Shown here in pieces: positions 1 through 7,472 of a stretch of 52,494 nucleotides of DNA. A program made the translations under genes and the position numbers. The stretch covers positions 1-52,494 of the forward strand of contig NZ_JPRF03000047.1 in assembly GCF_001188955.3 (NCBI RefSeq), written 5' to 3'. The notes under the pieces are model-generated. The model was not told the DNA's origin and made no database searches. It was given only the letters and a program-made list of their open reading frames with translations. Numbering within the stretch: the stretch's first letter is position 1; each line of letters opens with the position of its first letter. This DNA comes from Kitasatospora aureofaciens. GTDB lineage: Bacteria; Actinomycetota; Actinomycetes; Streptomycetales; Streptomycetaceae.

Positions 1-1
1 C

Positions 2-928
2 ACGGCGACCAGGCGCCGCCGGAGCGCCTGCGGGTTCTCCGCGGCCAGGTCCAGGCCCAGCTCCTCGCTGGCCTCGCCCCCCGTGGCCGCTCCCCAGGCC
101 GCCTTCTCCGCCCCTGCCTTCCCCGCCCCGGTGGTGCCCGCGCCCGCGCCGCCCACCCCGGCGCCCACCAGCGCCGCACCGGCTCCGGTCCCGGTCCCGG
201 CGGCCCCGGAACGGCCCGCGCCCAGCCCGAGTGCGAGCCCCAGTCCGAAGCCGACCCCGAAGCAGATTCCGCCCCCGGTCGCCACCCGGGCCCCCCGGCA
301 CGAACCGACCCCGGAACCGACCACCGAGGCGCCGGTCGTCCCGATCCCGGCCCCGGCCCCGGCCCTTCCGGCCCTTCCGACCCTCCCGCCACTGCCGACG
401 CCGGAGGTGCCGGTCGTCCCGACGCCCACCGTGCCGCCGGTGCCGGAACCGACCGTCACCCCGCCCGGGCCGCCCGCGCCCACCGGCTTCTGGGGCGACT
501 CCCTGCCCGTGTGGAAGCCCGGCAACCACCGGGTGCCGCCGGAGGGGCCGAGCATCCGGCGGAAGGGCAGCGACAGGTTCTGGCAGCGCGACGGCGGCTG
601 GATCGGCGGCGACTACCACCCGCACGCCATCACCGTGCACGCGCCGGCCACCACGCTGGTCGACCTCAACCGCAGCTGCACGTCCTTCGACGCGGTCGCC
701 GGGGTCGACGACGCCACGCTCAGCCCCGGCGGCGTCGTCTTCACCGTCCAGAGCGGCGACGGCAGCACCCTTTGGCGCTCCCGGCCCATCGGCGCCGGGG
801 ACGACGCGGTGCCGGTGCACGTGCCGCTGGCCGGGCAGAAGTCGATCCGGCTGGTGGTCACGCCGGTGCACGGAATCTGGTCCGCGCTGAACGTCGCGGA
901 CTGGGCGCAGGCCCGGTTCAGGTGCTAG
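2..928 (+). CDS. Secreted/anchored proline-rich protein with C-terminal NPCBM-like domain (5' end outside window)
   Basis: The frame is open to the left edge, so the start and any signal or kinase module are missing. From about nt 83 the protein is a long Pro/Ala/Thr/Ser-rich linker, typical of extracellular spacers. The last ~140 residues form a compact domain: an SIRRKGSDR segment, then GVDDATLSPGGVVFTV and a final ADWAQARFRC. This resembles NPCBM (novel putative carbohydrate-binding module) domains, where GVDD and the terminal DWA motif are characteristic. In Streptomyces such domains often follow a Ser/Thr kinase or a glycosidase, so the missing part could be either. The domain call is by motif only. 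It faces frnE convergently across a shared terminator. Confidence 0.6.
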   Translation, partial: TATRRRRSACGFSAARSRPSSSLASPPVAAPQAAFSAPAFPAPVVPAPAPPTPAPTSAAPAPVPVPAAPERPAPSPSASPSPKPTPKQIPPPVATRAPRHEPTPEPTTEAPVVPIPAPAPALPALPTLPPLPTPEVPVVPTPTVPPVPEPTVTPPGPPAPTGFWGDSLPVWKPGNHRVPPEGPSIRRKGSDRFWQRDGGWIGGDYHPHAITVHAPATTLVDLNRSCTSFDAVAGVDDATLSPGGVVFTVQSGDGSTLWRSRPIGAGDDAVPVHVPLAGQKSIRLVVTPVHGIWSALNVADWAQARFRC

Positions 929-948
929 TAGGGGTGTGGCCCCGGGCC

Positions 949-995
949 GGGGCCCGTCCCGGAAGCCGCTGACGGCTTCCCTGGCGACGGGCCCC
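949..995. terminator. Composite bidirectional terminator hairpin
   Basis: A two-tier stem-loop between convergent genes. The outer arms GGGGCCCGTC (949-958) and GACGGGCCCC (986-995) pair over 10 bp. The inner arms GGAAGCCG (961-968) and CGGCTTCC (973-980) pair over 8 bp around a CTGA loop. It lacks a T-tract, as is usual in actinomycetes, and is placed to end transcription from both sides. Confidence 0.7.
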
Positions 996-1020
996 CAGCC
1001 CTGCTTCCGTGGCGTCCTGC

Positions 1021-1725
1021 TCAGATGGCGCAGGAGCCGTCCGCGCAGGCCTCGCCGGCCGGCGCGACCGGCACCGGGGCCGGGCGGCGCTCGTCGATCT
1101 CGTCGGCGACCTGGTCCAGCACCTTGCGGAAGGTCGCGGCCTCCTGCCCGCCCTGGACCGCCCACTTGCCCTCGAACACGAAGGTCGGCACGGCACTGAT
1201 GCCCAGCTCACGGGCCTCGGCCAGCTGGGCGCGGACCTCGGCGGCGCCCTCGTCGCCCGCCAGGTAGGCGGTCACCCGCTCGCGGTCCAGACCCGCCGCC
1301 ACCGCGACATCGGCCAGCGCGGCGCGGTCGCCGATGTCCACGCCGTCGGTGAAGTGCGCCTTCAGCAGCGCCTCCTTGAGCCGGCCCTGCGCCTCGGCGC
1401 CGTACTCGGTCTCGGCGAGGTGCAGGAGGCGGTGGCCCAGGAAGGTGTTGGCGTGCAGGGCGGCGTCGAAGTCGTACGTGATGCCCTCGGCGAGGCCCAG
1501 CTCGGCCACCCGCGCGTCCATCGCGACCGACTGGGGGCCGTAGCGCTCGGCCAGCCAGGCGCGGTGCGGGCTCGCCGTCGCGGGCGCGTCCGGGACCAGC
1601 TGGTACGGGCGGTAGACGACCTCGACGTCCTCCTTGCCCGGGAAGTCCGCCAGGGCCTGCTCGAAGCGGCGCTTACCGATGTAGCACCAGGGGCAGGCGA
1701 TGTCGGACCAGATCTCGACCTTCAT
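1021..1725 (-). CDS. DsbA-family FrnE-like dithiol oxidoreductase
   Basis: 234 aa. The thioredoxin-fold opening MKVEIWSDIACPWCYIGKRR carries the CPWC redox motif near residue 12, as in FrnE/2-hydroxychromene isomerase-like DsbA proteins. The cis-Pro region is AVPTFVFEGKWAVQGGQ. The C-terminal tail has two further cysteines (ACADGSCAI). No signal peptide is seen, so it is predicted cytosolic, probably in disulfide or oxidative-stress handling. ATG at 1725 was chosen over the upstream in-frame start at 1809 because the family begins at MKVEIWS; the extension would translate the 8-bp repeat. A GGAG lies upstream. Confidence 0.85.
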   Translation of the reverse strand: MKVEIWSDIACPWCYIGKRRFEQALADFPGKEDVEVVYRPYQLVPDAPATASPHRAWLAERYGPQSVAMDARVAELGLAEGITYDFDAALHANTFLGHRLLHLAETEYGAEAQGRLKEALLKAHFTDGVDIGDRAALADVAVAAGLDRERVTAYLAGDEGAAEVRAQLAEARELGISAVPTFVFEGKWAVQGGQEAATFRKVLDQVADEIDERRPAPVPVAPAGEACADGSCAI

Positions 1726-1752
1726 GTCGGGGGGCTCCAAGGGGGCGTCTCG

Positions 1753-1792
1753 TGCGGATGTGCGGATGTACGGATACGCGGATGTACGGATA
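1753..1792. repeat. Five tandem 8-bp repeats (NNCGGATN)
   Basis: Five directly adjacent octamers fit NNCGGATN: TGCGGATG twice, TACGGATA, CGCGGATG, TACGGATA. They lie between the frnE-like start (1725) and the usp stop (1855), 28 bp upstream of the former. They may be operator sites or a simple microsatellite. Confidence 0.85.
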
Positions 1793-1854
1793 GGTGAACG
1801 ATGAACCATCTCGGTACATTCCCGGCACCGCCCGGCCCTCGCCGGCCCCTCGGG

Positions 1855-2376
1855 TCAGCCTTCCGCGGGCGCCGGCACCACCAGGACCGGGCAGGCCGCG
1901 TGGTGCACCGCCGCCGAGCTCACCGACCCCAGCAGCAGCCGGGCGAAGCCCCCGTTGCCGCGGGTGCCGACCACCAGGGTGTGCTGCCGGGTCGACGCCT
2001 CCAGCAGCACCTCGATCACGTTGCCCAGCACCACGTGCAGCGACATCTCCCCCGCGTACGGCCGGACCCGCTGCCGGAGCACGGTCGCCACCGCCCGGCG
2101 CAGCCCGTCCGCCATGCTCTCGACCAGCGTCTCCACGCTCTCCTGCACCAGCTCCGCCATCCCCGGCGGGTAGCCGGCCGGTGCCGGGTTCACCACGGCC
2201 AGCACGTACAGCGGCAGGCCGAACAGCTCCGCCTCCGTCATCGCCCGGTCCAGCGCCCACAGCGACCCGTCCGACCCGTCGCACGCCGCCAGCACCCCGG
2301 GCGGCCGCCCCGTCGGCGGCCGCCCGAGCACCGACAGCACCACGGGAACTTCCTGCCCCGGGCTCACACCGGCCAC
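1855..2376 (-). CDS. Universal stress protein (UspA family)
   Basis: About 173 aa, a single Usp domain. It starts with a GVLAACDGSDGSLWALDRA-type beta1/alpha1 segment and ends with the ATP-binding signature G-2x-G-9x-G-S seen in GTRGNGGFARLLLGS, followed by a terminal CPVLVVP strand. ATP-binding Usps act as stress or dormancy switches in the cytoplasm. GTG at 2376 sits at good spacing from a GAGGAG; GTG at 2385 is an in-frame alternative. It reads toward frnE with a ~130-bp gap holding the octamer repeats. Confidence 0.85.
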   Translation of the reverse strand: MAGVSPGQEVPVVLSVLGRPPTGRPPGVLAACDGSDGSLWALDRAMTEAELFGLPLYVLAVVNPAPAGYPPGMAELVQESVETLVESMADGLRRAVATVLRQRVRPYAGEMSLHVVLGNVIEVLLEASTRQHTLVVGTRGNGGFARLLLGSVSSAAVHHAACPVLVVPAPAEG

Positions 2377-2548
2377 CGCACCCACTCCTCACCGCGGACT
2401 CACAGCCCCGCCATCATCGCCCGCCCGGCGCCCCCGCCCGGCCCAGCCGCGCCGGACGGCGCAACGGAGGGCGCCGGGCGGGCGTAGGGCTACCGCACTG
2501 GGCGCGGGTGCAACGACCGGGCCGGGCGTAGCGGGCCCGGCCCGGGGG

Positions 2549-4732
2549 TCAGGGGGTGAGGGCCGGGGGGCGGGGGCGGGGGAGGCCGGTCCAGCAGGCG
2601 CCGTGGCGGCGGGCGCGGAGGCGGCGGAGCCAGAGTTCGGTGGAGACGAGGTCGGCGAGGCCTGCGAGGGCGGCCGGGGAGAGCGGGGTGGCGGGGTCGG
2701 CGCAGTGGGCCAGGCCGGCGCGGACGGCGGGGAGGTCGATGAGGCCGGCTTCGGCGAGGAGGGGGGCGTCGAAGAGTTCGGCGAGGCCGTCGGCGGCGAG
2801 GCGCAGGCCGGCCCGGGTGGGAGCGGTGCGGTCGGGTCGGGGGCCGCGGCCCCAGTCGGGGGGCAGGTCGGTGCGCCCGGCGCCGGTGAGGACGGCGTGC
2901 AGGAGGGCGTGCCGGGCGCCGGGTTGGAGGCGGATGTCGTCCGGGAGCAGCCGGGCGGCGCGGACCACCTGGTTGTCGAGGAAGGGTGCGTGCAGGCGCT
3001 GGCCGGGCCGTTCGGCGGCGTGTACGAGCGTGCGGTAGGAGCGTGCCTGCCGGTGGAGGGCGTGGCGGGCGCGGTGCGCGCCGGGGTGTTCCTCGGGCGC
3101 CGGTTTGCGCGCCGCCAGCCGTAGCCGGAGGGCCACCGCGGAGAGCGCCTCGTCGGAGAGCCAGCGGGCGGCCGGGCCGGGGACGCACCAGGCGAGGTCG
3201 ACGGCCGAGCGGTCGCCCGCCGTACCCGCGCCGTCCGGGACGTGGCGGGCGGTCAGCTTGGCGGCCGCCTCGTCCAGCGCCTCGGCGTAGCGGACCCGGG
3301 AGAGCCGGTGGGCGGCCCGGACCACGGTGAGCGGGGTGCGCAGCGCGCCGGCCAGGACGCCCGCGACGGCCCGGTCGGCGCCGGCCAGGGCGGCGACCGG
3401 GGGCAGGAGTTCGCGGGGCCGCCCGGCCCGGAGGAGGTCGGCGAGCCGGGCCGGGTGGCCGTCCAGGACCTGGCGGGCGCCGTAGCCGGTGAGGTGGTCG
3501 GTGCCGCCGGCGTCGAAGCGGGCCTCGGCGCGGGCGGCGGCCACGAGTTCGGGGCCGGGCTCGTCGGTGAGCGGGCCGGACTGCGGGTCGGTGCGCAGGA
3601 CGGCGTACGGGAGGGTGTCGGGGCCGGGGTCGAGCACGGTGTGCCGCAGCCGCGGGGTGTCGGGGGCGAGGGCGAGGGTGGTGGGCGGTTCGGTCTCGCC
3701 GAGCGTGACGGCGGCCAACTGCTCGGGCGCGGACGGCTCGTGGGCGCTTTCCCGGACCCAGGAGCCCTTGACCGCACCGCGCCTGGCACCGGCGGTACTC
3801 CTGGTGCCGGCATCGCTCCTGGGGCCGGCGCTCCTGAGGCCGACGGCGAGCGGCGCGGAGGCGGCGGCCGTGGGCACCGGCGGCAGTGGTACGGCGGCGG
3901 CGAGCAGGGCGACGGTGGCGGAGGCGGTGCCGTACGAGAGGTCGACGCCGAGCCGGGCGCGCCCGGCGGGGCCGGGGGCCGCCGCGGTGGTGCGGACCCG
4001 GGAGCGGACGGACTCCAGCAGGGCCCTGGTGAGTTCGCGGATCGCGGGCGCCTCGTCGCGCGGCTGTTCGGCGCCGGGCGGCTCGTCGTAGGCGTCGACG
4101 TACGGACGTCCGCCGCGGATGGCCAGCACGTGGCCGGGCGGCACCCGTTGGACGCCCAGGTACGGGGTGCCGGTGCCGAGCGCCTCCGGGGACTCGGGGC
4201 AGGCGAGCCGGGCGGCGAGGTGGCCGGTGTCGAGGGCGGCGCCGACCAGGTCGGCGAGCGGGAGGGCGGCGGTGGCGTACGCGGTGCCGCCGGCCCAGGG
4301 GGTGTGGAAGACGGGTTGGGCGCCGGCGAGGTCGGTGAGCAGCAGGGTGGAGCGGGTGCCGGTGCGCAGGACGACGGTGTAGCTGCCGGGCCAGGCGGTC
4401 AGGTGGCGGACGGCGCCGCCGCGGGCGGCGGCGAGGCCTGCGGCGAGTTCGGCGTCGGTGGCTCCGCAGTGGCCGAGGACGGCGAGCCGGGTGGTGGCGG
4501 GGGTGTCCTCGACCGGGTCGGGGACGGTCGGTCCGGTGCTGACGACGGCGGGGGCGCCGGGCCGGAGGGTGACCAGGCGGATCTCCTCGGGTCGCCAGTC
4601 GCCCACCGCCCAGAGCGGGTTGGGGCCGGTCCACAGAGGGCGCGCGGCGATCGGCGTGACCGTGGCGAGGGCTTCGTGCGCCGGTGTTCCCGCCCGGGGC
4701 GTGCCCGTGCTCCAGCCCGTCAGCCACCGCAT
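2549..4732 (-). CDS. Asparagine synthetase-like macrolactam synthetase homologue with degenerate active site
   Basis: 727 aa. It begins MRWLTGWS and lacks the N-terminal Cys of glutamine-dependent enzymes. The layout (GPNPLWAVGDW, LTAWPGSY, GVQRVPPGHVL, then a C-terminal APFLDNQVVRAARLLP) matches lasso-peptide and ikarugamycin/albusnodin-type macrolactam synthetases. The ATP-pyrophosphatase loop normally reads SGGxDS but is LSYGTAS here. The second TGDGGD-like motif is LTGYGARQVL. Both changes suggest lost or altered adenylation. ATG at 4732 follows GGTGGAGG at 5 nt, so the open upstream frame to 5239 is not coding. No lasso precursor, leader peptidase or PqqD-like gene is nearby, so the substrate is unknown. 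Confidence 0.75.
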   Translation of the reverse strand: MRWLTGWSTGTPRAGTPAHEALATVTPIAARPLWTGPNPLWAVGDWRPEEIRLVTLRPGAPAVVSTGPTVPDPVEDTPATTRLAVLGHCGATDAELAAGLAAARGGAVRHLTAWPGSYTVVLRTGTRSTLLLTDLAGAQPVFHTPWAGGTAYATAALPLADLVGAALDTGHLAARLACPESPEALGTGTPYLGVQRVPPGHVLAIRGGRPYVDAYDEPPGAEQPRDEAPAIRELTRALLESVRSRVRTTAAAPGPAGRARLGVDLSYGTASATVALLAAAVPLPPVPTAAASAPLAVGLRSAGPRSDAGTRSTAGARRGAVKGSWVRESAHEPSAPEQLAAVTLGETEPPTTLALAPDTPRLRHTVLDPGPDTLPYAVLRTDPQSGPLTDEPGPELVAAARAEARFDAGGTDHLTGYGARQVLDGHPARLADLLRAGRPRELLPPVAALAGADRAVAGVLAGALRTPLTVVRAAHRLSRVRYAEALDEAAAKLTARHVPDGAGTAGDRSAVDLAWCVPGPAARWLSDEALSAVALRLRLAARKPAPEEHPGAHRARHALHRQARSYRTLVHAAERPGQRLHAPFLDNQVVRAARLLPDDIRLQPGARHALLHAVLTGAGRTDLPPDWGRGPRPDRTAPTRAGLRLAADGLAELFDAPLLAEAGLIDLPAVRAGLAHCADPATPLSPAALAGLADLVSTELWLRRLRARRHGACWTGLPRPRPPALTP

Positions 4733-5058
4733 CGCGCCTCCACCGGACGAGGACCTGCACTCGCGCGGCGCGTCCGGCGCCGGGCGGGCGGCCGGGTGGG
4801 GTGCCGGGGCGGCCCGCACGCGCGTCCGGGCGTGCCCTCGTTCCGGCGCGCCGTCACGAGACATCGTGCCACCACCGGGCGCTGCCGTGACCGGTGTTGT
4901 CGGTTCCGGTTCTGTTTCGCCGCGGCTGCGGCGGCCGCCGGGCGGGGTTCCCGCGGGGACGGATTCGGGCGGGCCGGGCCTCCCCCTCCCTGGCCCGGAC
5001 CGCCCGGACGGCGCCCTTGACATGGGCATCGCTAGATGGCCGAAAGGCGTCGCCCCGC

Positions 5059-5155
5059 CCGGGAGGGCATCCGCATGCCCTCCCGGACTTGACCGCCGCC
5101 CGCGGGGATTGAGGCGGCGGCATCCCCCGGCCCGCCGGGTCCTCGACGGCGGGCC
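5059..5155. other. Cluster of three stem-loops
   Basis: Three consecutive inverted repeats: 12-bp arms CCGGGAGGGCAT/ATGCCCTCCCGG (5059-5070/5075-5086) with a CCGC loop; CCGCCGCC/GGCGGCGG (5093-5100/5113-5120); and GGCCCGCCG/CGGCGGGCC (5129-5137/5147-5155). A terminator-like cluster between divergent genes may mark an unrecognised small transcript. Confidence 0.7.
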
Positions 5156-5352
5156 GACCCACGACCACCAGCGAATCGCCGCGCAGCCGGTCGGGCCAGG
5201 GGGCACGGCCGGGCGCACGTGAACACGGGACCGGAGCACGACGCTCCGGCGCGCGGCGCGGCCGGACCGCGCCGAGAAGTCCGGACCAACCGTCGCGACG
5301 GCCCGGCGCGGCAGCGCCGGGTGCGCGATCCCGCCATCCGGAATGCGGCCTC

Positions 5353-5381
5353 TTAACCGTCGGAACGCGTCCGACTACTCT
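5353..5381 (+). promoter_or_regulatory. Sigma-70-type promoter for the downstream regulator
   Basis: TTAACC (5353-5358) and TACTCT (5376-5381) are 17 bp apart, about 70 nt before the ATG at 5452, which has AGGAGGTG at 5433-5440. Confidence 0.5.
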
Positions 5382-5451
5382 AGGTACAGCAGCTACGGCC
5401 CGGTGCCGCCCGGGCCCCGCGCACAAGGCCGCAGGAGGTGCCGCCGCCACC

Positions 5452-6879
5452 ATGACCGTCAGCCCACGAGGACCGAACGAACGGCTCGGCACGCTCCTGA
5501 CCCTCGCTCAGATCAGCAACGCCGGCCTGGCCCGTCGGGTCAACGACCTAGGCGCGCAGCGCGGATTGACGCTGCGCTACGACAAGACCTCGGTGGCCCG
5601 CTGGGTCAGCAAGGGCATGGTGCCGCAGGGGCCCGTCCCGCACCTGATCGCCACCGCGATCGGCGGCAAGCTCGGCCGGCCCGTCCCGCTGGAGGAGATC
5701 GGCCTGGGCGACACCGACCCGGCGCCCGAACTCGGCCTGGCCTTCCCGCGCGACGTCGCCGACGCCGTGCGCTCCGCCACCGACCTGTTCCGGGTCGACC
5801 TCGACCTGCGGCGGGGGCCCGGCGGCGGACGCTGGAGCGACAGCCTGGCCGGGACCTTCTCGGTCGCCGCGTACGCGACGCCCGTCTCCCGCTGGCTGAT
5901 CAACCCGGCGGACGGCTCGGTGGCCCGTGAGGTGCCGCGCTCCCCCAGCGAGAACTCCTCGTACCGGGTCGGCCACTCGGACGCCGTCAAGCTCCGCGAG
6001 GCCGCCCAGGAGGCCCGCCGCTGGGACTCCAAGTACGGCGGCGGGGACTGGCGTTCGTCGATGGTGCCGGAGTGCCTGCGGGTGGAGGCGGCGCCGCTGT
6101 TGCTGGCCTCGTACAGCGACGCGGTCGGCCGGGCGCTGTTCGGCGCGACCGCCGAACTGACCAGGCTGGCCGGGTGGATGGCCTTCGACACCGGACAGCA
6201 CGAGGCCGCCCAGCGCTACTACATCCAGGCCCTGCGGCTCGCCCGGGCCGCCGCCGACGTGCCGCTCGGCGGGTACGTGCTCGCCTCGATGAGCCTTCAG
6301 GCCGGCTACCGGGGCTTCGCGGAGGAGGCCGTCGACCTCGCCCAGGCCGCGCTGGAGCGCAACCGGAGCCTGGCCACCGCACGGACGATGAGCTTCTTCC
6401 ACCTGGTGGAGGCACGCGCCCAGGCCAAGGCCCGCAACGCTGCGGCGTGCGCGACGGCGCTCGGTGCGGCGGAGAGCGCACTCGAACGAGCACGCGCCGG
6501 GGATCCCGACCCGGCGTGGATCGACTTCTACGCCTACGACCGGCTGGCCGCCGACGCCGCCGAGTGCTTCCGCGACCTGGGCGTGCCCTCCAAGGTCCGG
6601 CAGTTCACCCGCGAGGCGCTGGCCAAGCCCACCGAGGGCTTCGTCCGCTCGCACGGCCTGCGGCTGGTGGTCTCGGCGATGGCCGAGGCCGAGGCGGGCA
6701 ACCTGGACGCCGCGGTCGCCGCCGGCGAACGCGCCGTCGAGGTGGCCGGCCGGATCTCCTCGCAGCGCAGCCGGGAGTACGTGGTGGAGATGCTGCGGCG
6801 GCTGGAACCCTTCCAGGGTGAACGCCGGGTACGGGAGTTGACCGAGCGGGCGCGGGCGGTGATCGTCGCCCCGGCGTGA
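5452..6879 (+). CDS. NsdA-like transcriptional regulator with TPR-like C-terminal half
   Basis: 475 aa. The N-terminal ~90 residues (NERLGTLLTLAQISNAGLARR, then DKTSVARWVSKGMVP and a PVPHLIATAIGGKLGR stretch) form the helix-turn-helix layout of the Streptomyces NsdA/NsdB-type family. The rest is alpha-helical with repeated 35-40-residue TPR-like units (HEAAQRYYIQALRLAR; AEEAVDLAQAALERN). NsdA in S. coelicolor represses sporulation and antibiotic production; a similar role here is inference. It has its own promoter and a strong SD. Confidence 0.65.
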   Translation: MTVSPRGPNERLGTLLTLAQISNAGLARRVNDLGAQRGLTLRYDKTSVARWVSKGMVPQGPVPHLIATAIGGKLGRPVPLEEIGLGDTDPAPELGLAFPRDVADAVRSATDLFRVDLDLRRGPGGGRWSDSLAGTFSVAAYATPVSRWLINPADGSVAREVPRSPSENSSYRVGHSDAVKLREAAQEARRWDSKYGGGDWRSSMVPECLRVEAAPLLLASYSDAVGRALFGATAELTRLAGWMAFDTGQHEAAQRYYIQALRLARAAADVPLGGYVLASMSLQAGYRGFAEEAVDLAQAALERNRSLATARTMSFFHLVEARAQAKARNAAACATALGAAESALERARAGDPDPAWIDFYAYDRLAADAAECFRDLGVPSKVRQFTREALAKPTEGFVRSHGLRLVVSAMAEAEAGNLDAAVAAGERAVEVAGRISSQRSREYVVEMLRRLEPFQGERRVRELTERARAVIVAPA

Positions 6880-6880
6880 G

Positions 6881-6896
6881 CCGCCGGAGCCGGCGG
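6881..6896 (+). terminator. Probable terminator hairpin after the regulator
   Basis: CCGCCG (6881-6886), loop GAGC, CGGCGG (6891-6896), starting 2 nt after the TGA at 6879. Short but perfect. Confidence 0.45.
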
Positions 6897-6932
6897 AAGG
6901 GCCCCCGAGGGAATTCCCGGCGATAAATGAGG

Positions 6933-6961
6933 TGCACCGGCGGGAGGGGCCTGACTAAGGT
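6933..6961 (+). promoter_or_regulatory. Candidate promoter of the Y-RNA-like array
   Basis: TGCACC (6933-6938), 17-bp spacer, TAAGGT (6956-6961). Initiation ~7-10 nt downstream would place the 5' end at about 6968-6972, just where the closing stem of the first RNA starts. Confidence 0.45.
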
Positions 6962-6970
6962 CTCTCTCGT

Positions 6971-7137
6971 CCAGGTGCGCAGGCAGAGGTTACTTCCACT
7001 CTTAATGGGCGTGTCGCGGGTTCGAGTCCCGCCGCCGGTACTTCCGTGCCGGTGTAGCTCAGTCGGTAGAGCAGCTATGTCACCTCAGCCGTCCTTGAAC
7101 TCTGGACACCTAAACGTGAATAGGATTCCGCACCTCC
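6971..7137 (+). ncRNA. Y-RNA-like (YrlA-type) RNA 1 with circularly permuted tRNA module
   Basis: Closing stem AGGTGCG (6973-6979)/CGCACCT (7129-7135). Putative Ro-binding helix GGCAGAGGT (6982-6990)/ACCTCAGCC (7082-7090), with one A-A mismatch, followed by TACTTCC. Inside are tRNA elements in permuted order: T-arm GCGGG-TTCGAGT-CCCGC (7016-7032), acceptor 3' strand CGCCGGT (7033-7039), an 8-nt joining loop, acceptor 5' strand GCCGGTG (7048-7054), then TA and D-arm GCTC-AGTCGGTA-GAGC (7057-7072). The acceptor strands pair over 7 bp. A small hairpin GTCC/GGAC (7091-7107) follows. Permutation opened at the anticodon is what a YrlA-type tRNA mimic on a Ro-binding stem would show; the adjacent Ro gene supports this. 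Confidence 0.85.
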
Positions 7138-7235
7138 CGGTGCGACGGCAGCGGTTACTTCTGGTAGACGCCGGTCTTCCGGCGTAGCGGTTCAAGTCCG
7201 CGAAACACCGCCGCCACCTTTGATCTCGGGAGGCA
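7131..7235 (+). ncRNA. Y-RNA-like RNA 2, short form without a D-arm
   Basis: Closing stem CCTCCCG (7133-7139)/CGGGAGG (7227-7233). It shares the GGTGCG segment and the Ro-type helix GGCAGCGGT (7147-7155)/ACCGCCGCC (7207-7215), again with a mismatch at the fourth pair, followed by TACTTC. The loop region holds only a hairpin ACGCCGG-TCTT-CCGGCGT (7168-7185) and a short T-arm GCGG-TTCAAGT-CCGC (7187-7201). There is no D-arm or acceptor pairing. Its 5' strand overlaps the 3' strand of RNA 1 by a few bases, so the two are either alternative folds or processed from one transcript. Confidence 0.75.
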
Positions 7236-7248
7236 GTTGCGCCTCGGA

Positions 7249-7412
7249 GTGCCCGGTGCGCAGGCGGGGGTTACTTCGGATCTTGCGGTTCCGGGTTCGA
7301 GTCCCGGGCGTGCCGTGCGCGAGCGCGGCCGCTAGCTCAATCGGACAGAGCACAAGGCACATACCTCCGCCGAGGCCGGTCGTCGGACGACGACCGGCAC
7401 GATCTCGGGCAC
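7249..7412 (+). ncRNA. Y-RNA-like (YrlA-type) RNA 3 with circularly permuted tRNA module
   Basis: Closing stem GTGCCCG (7249-7255)/CGGGCAC (7406-7412). Ro-type helix GGCGGGGGT (7263-7271)/ACCTCCGCC (7363-7371), fully paired with one G-U, followed by TACTTC. T-arm CCGGG-TTCGAGT-CCCGG (7291-7307). Acceptor strands GCG-U-GCCG (7308-7315) and CGGCCGC (7326-7332) pair with one bulge. D-arm GCTC-AATCGGACA-GAGC (7335-7351). A strong hairpin with 10-bp arms GCCGGTCGTC/GACGACCGGC (7375-7398) precedes the closing stem. It ends about 60 nt before the rsr start. Confidence 0.85.
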
Positions 7413-7472
7413 CCTTTGGCGCGGCATGCCTCCCTCCCGTTGACGACCGAGCACGCCGAGGGGGGCTGCAGC

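Larger units (their letters stand above)
4733..5451. other. Non-coding divergent intergenic region
   Basis: About 720 bp between the divergent macrolactam synthetase-like gene and the regulator at 5452. The open frames here have proline/arginine-rich shadow composition and no good ribosome-binding site. I found no convincing lasso or RiPP precursor. It holds three stem-loops (5059-5155) and a promoter (5353-5381), listed separately. Confidence 0.6.

Noticed and set aside
4733..5451. Lasso or other RiPP precursor peptide next to the macrolactam synthetase-like gene
   Set aside because: I read the open frames on both strands and found none with a leader-like N-terminus, Thr near a cleavage site and an acidic ring-closing residue; none has a good SD.
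7048..7072. 5' half of an ordinary tRNA (acceptor, TA, D-arm) in the rsr upstream region, and a second one at 7326-7351
   Set aside because: No anticodon arm or 3' half follows in normal order. The matching T-arm and acceptor 3' strand lie upstream, so these are permuted tRNA-like modules of Y RNAs, not tRNA genes or truncated tRNAs.
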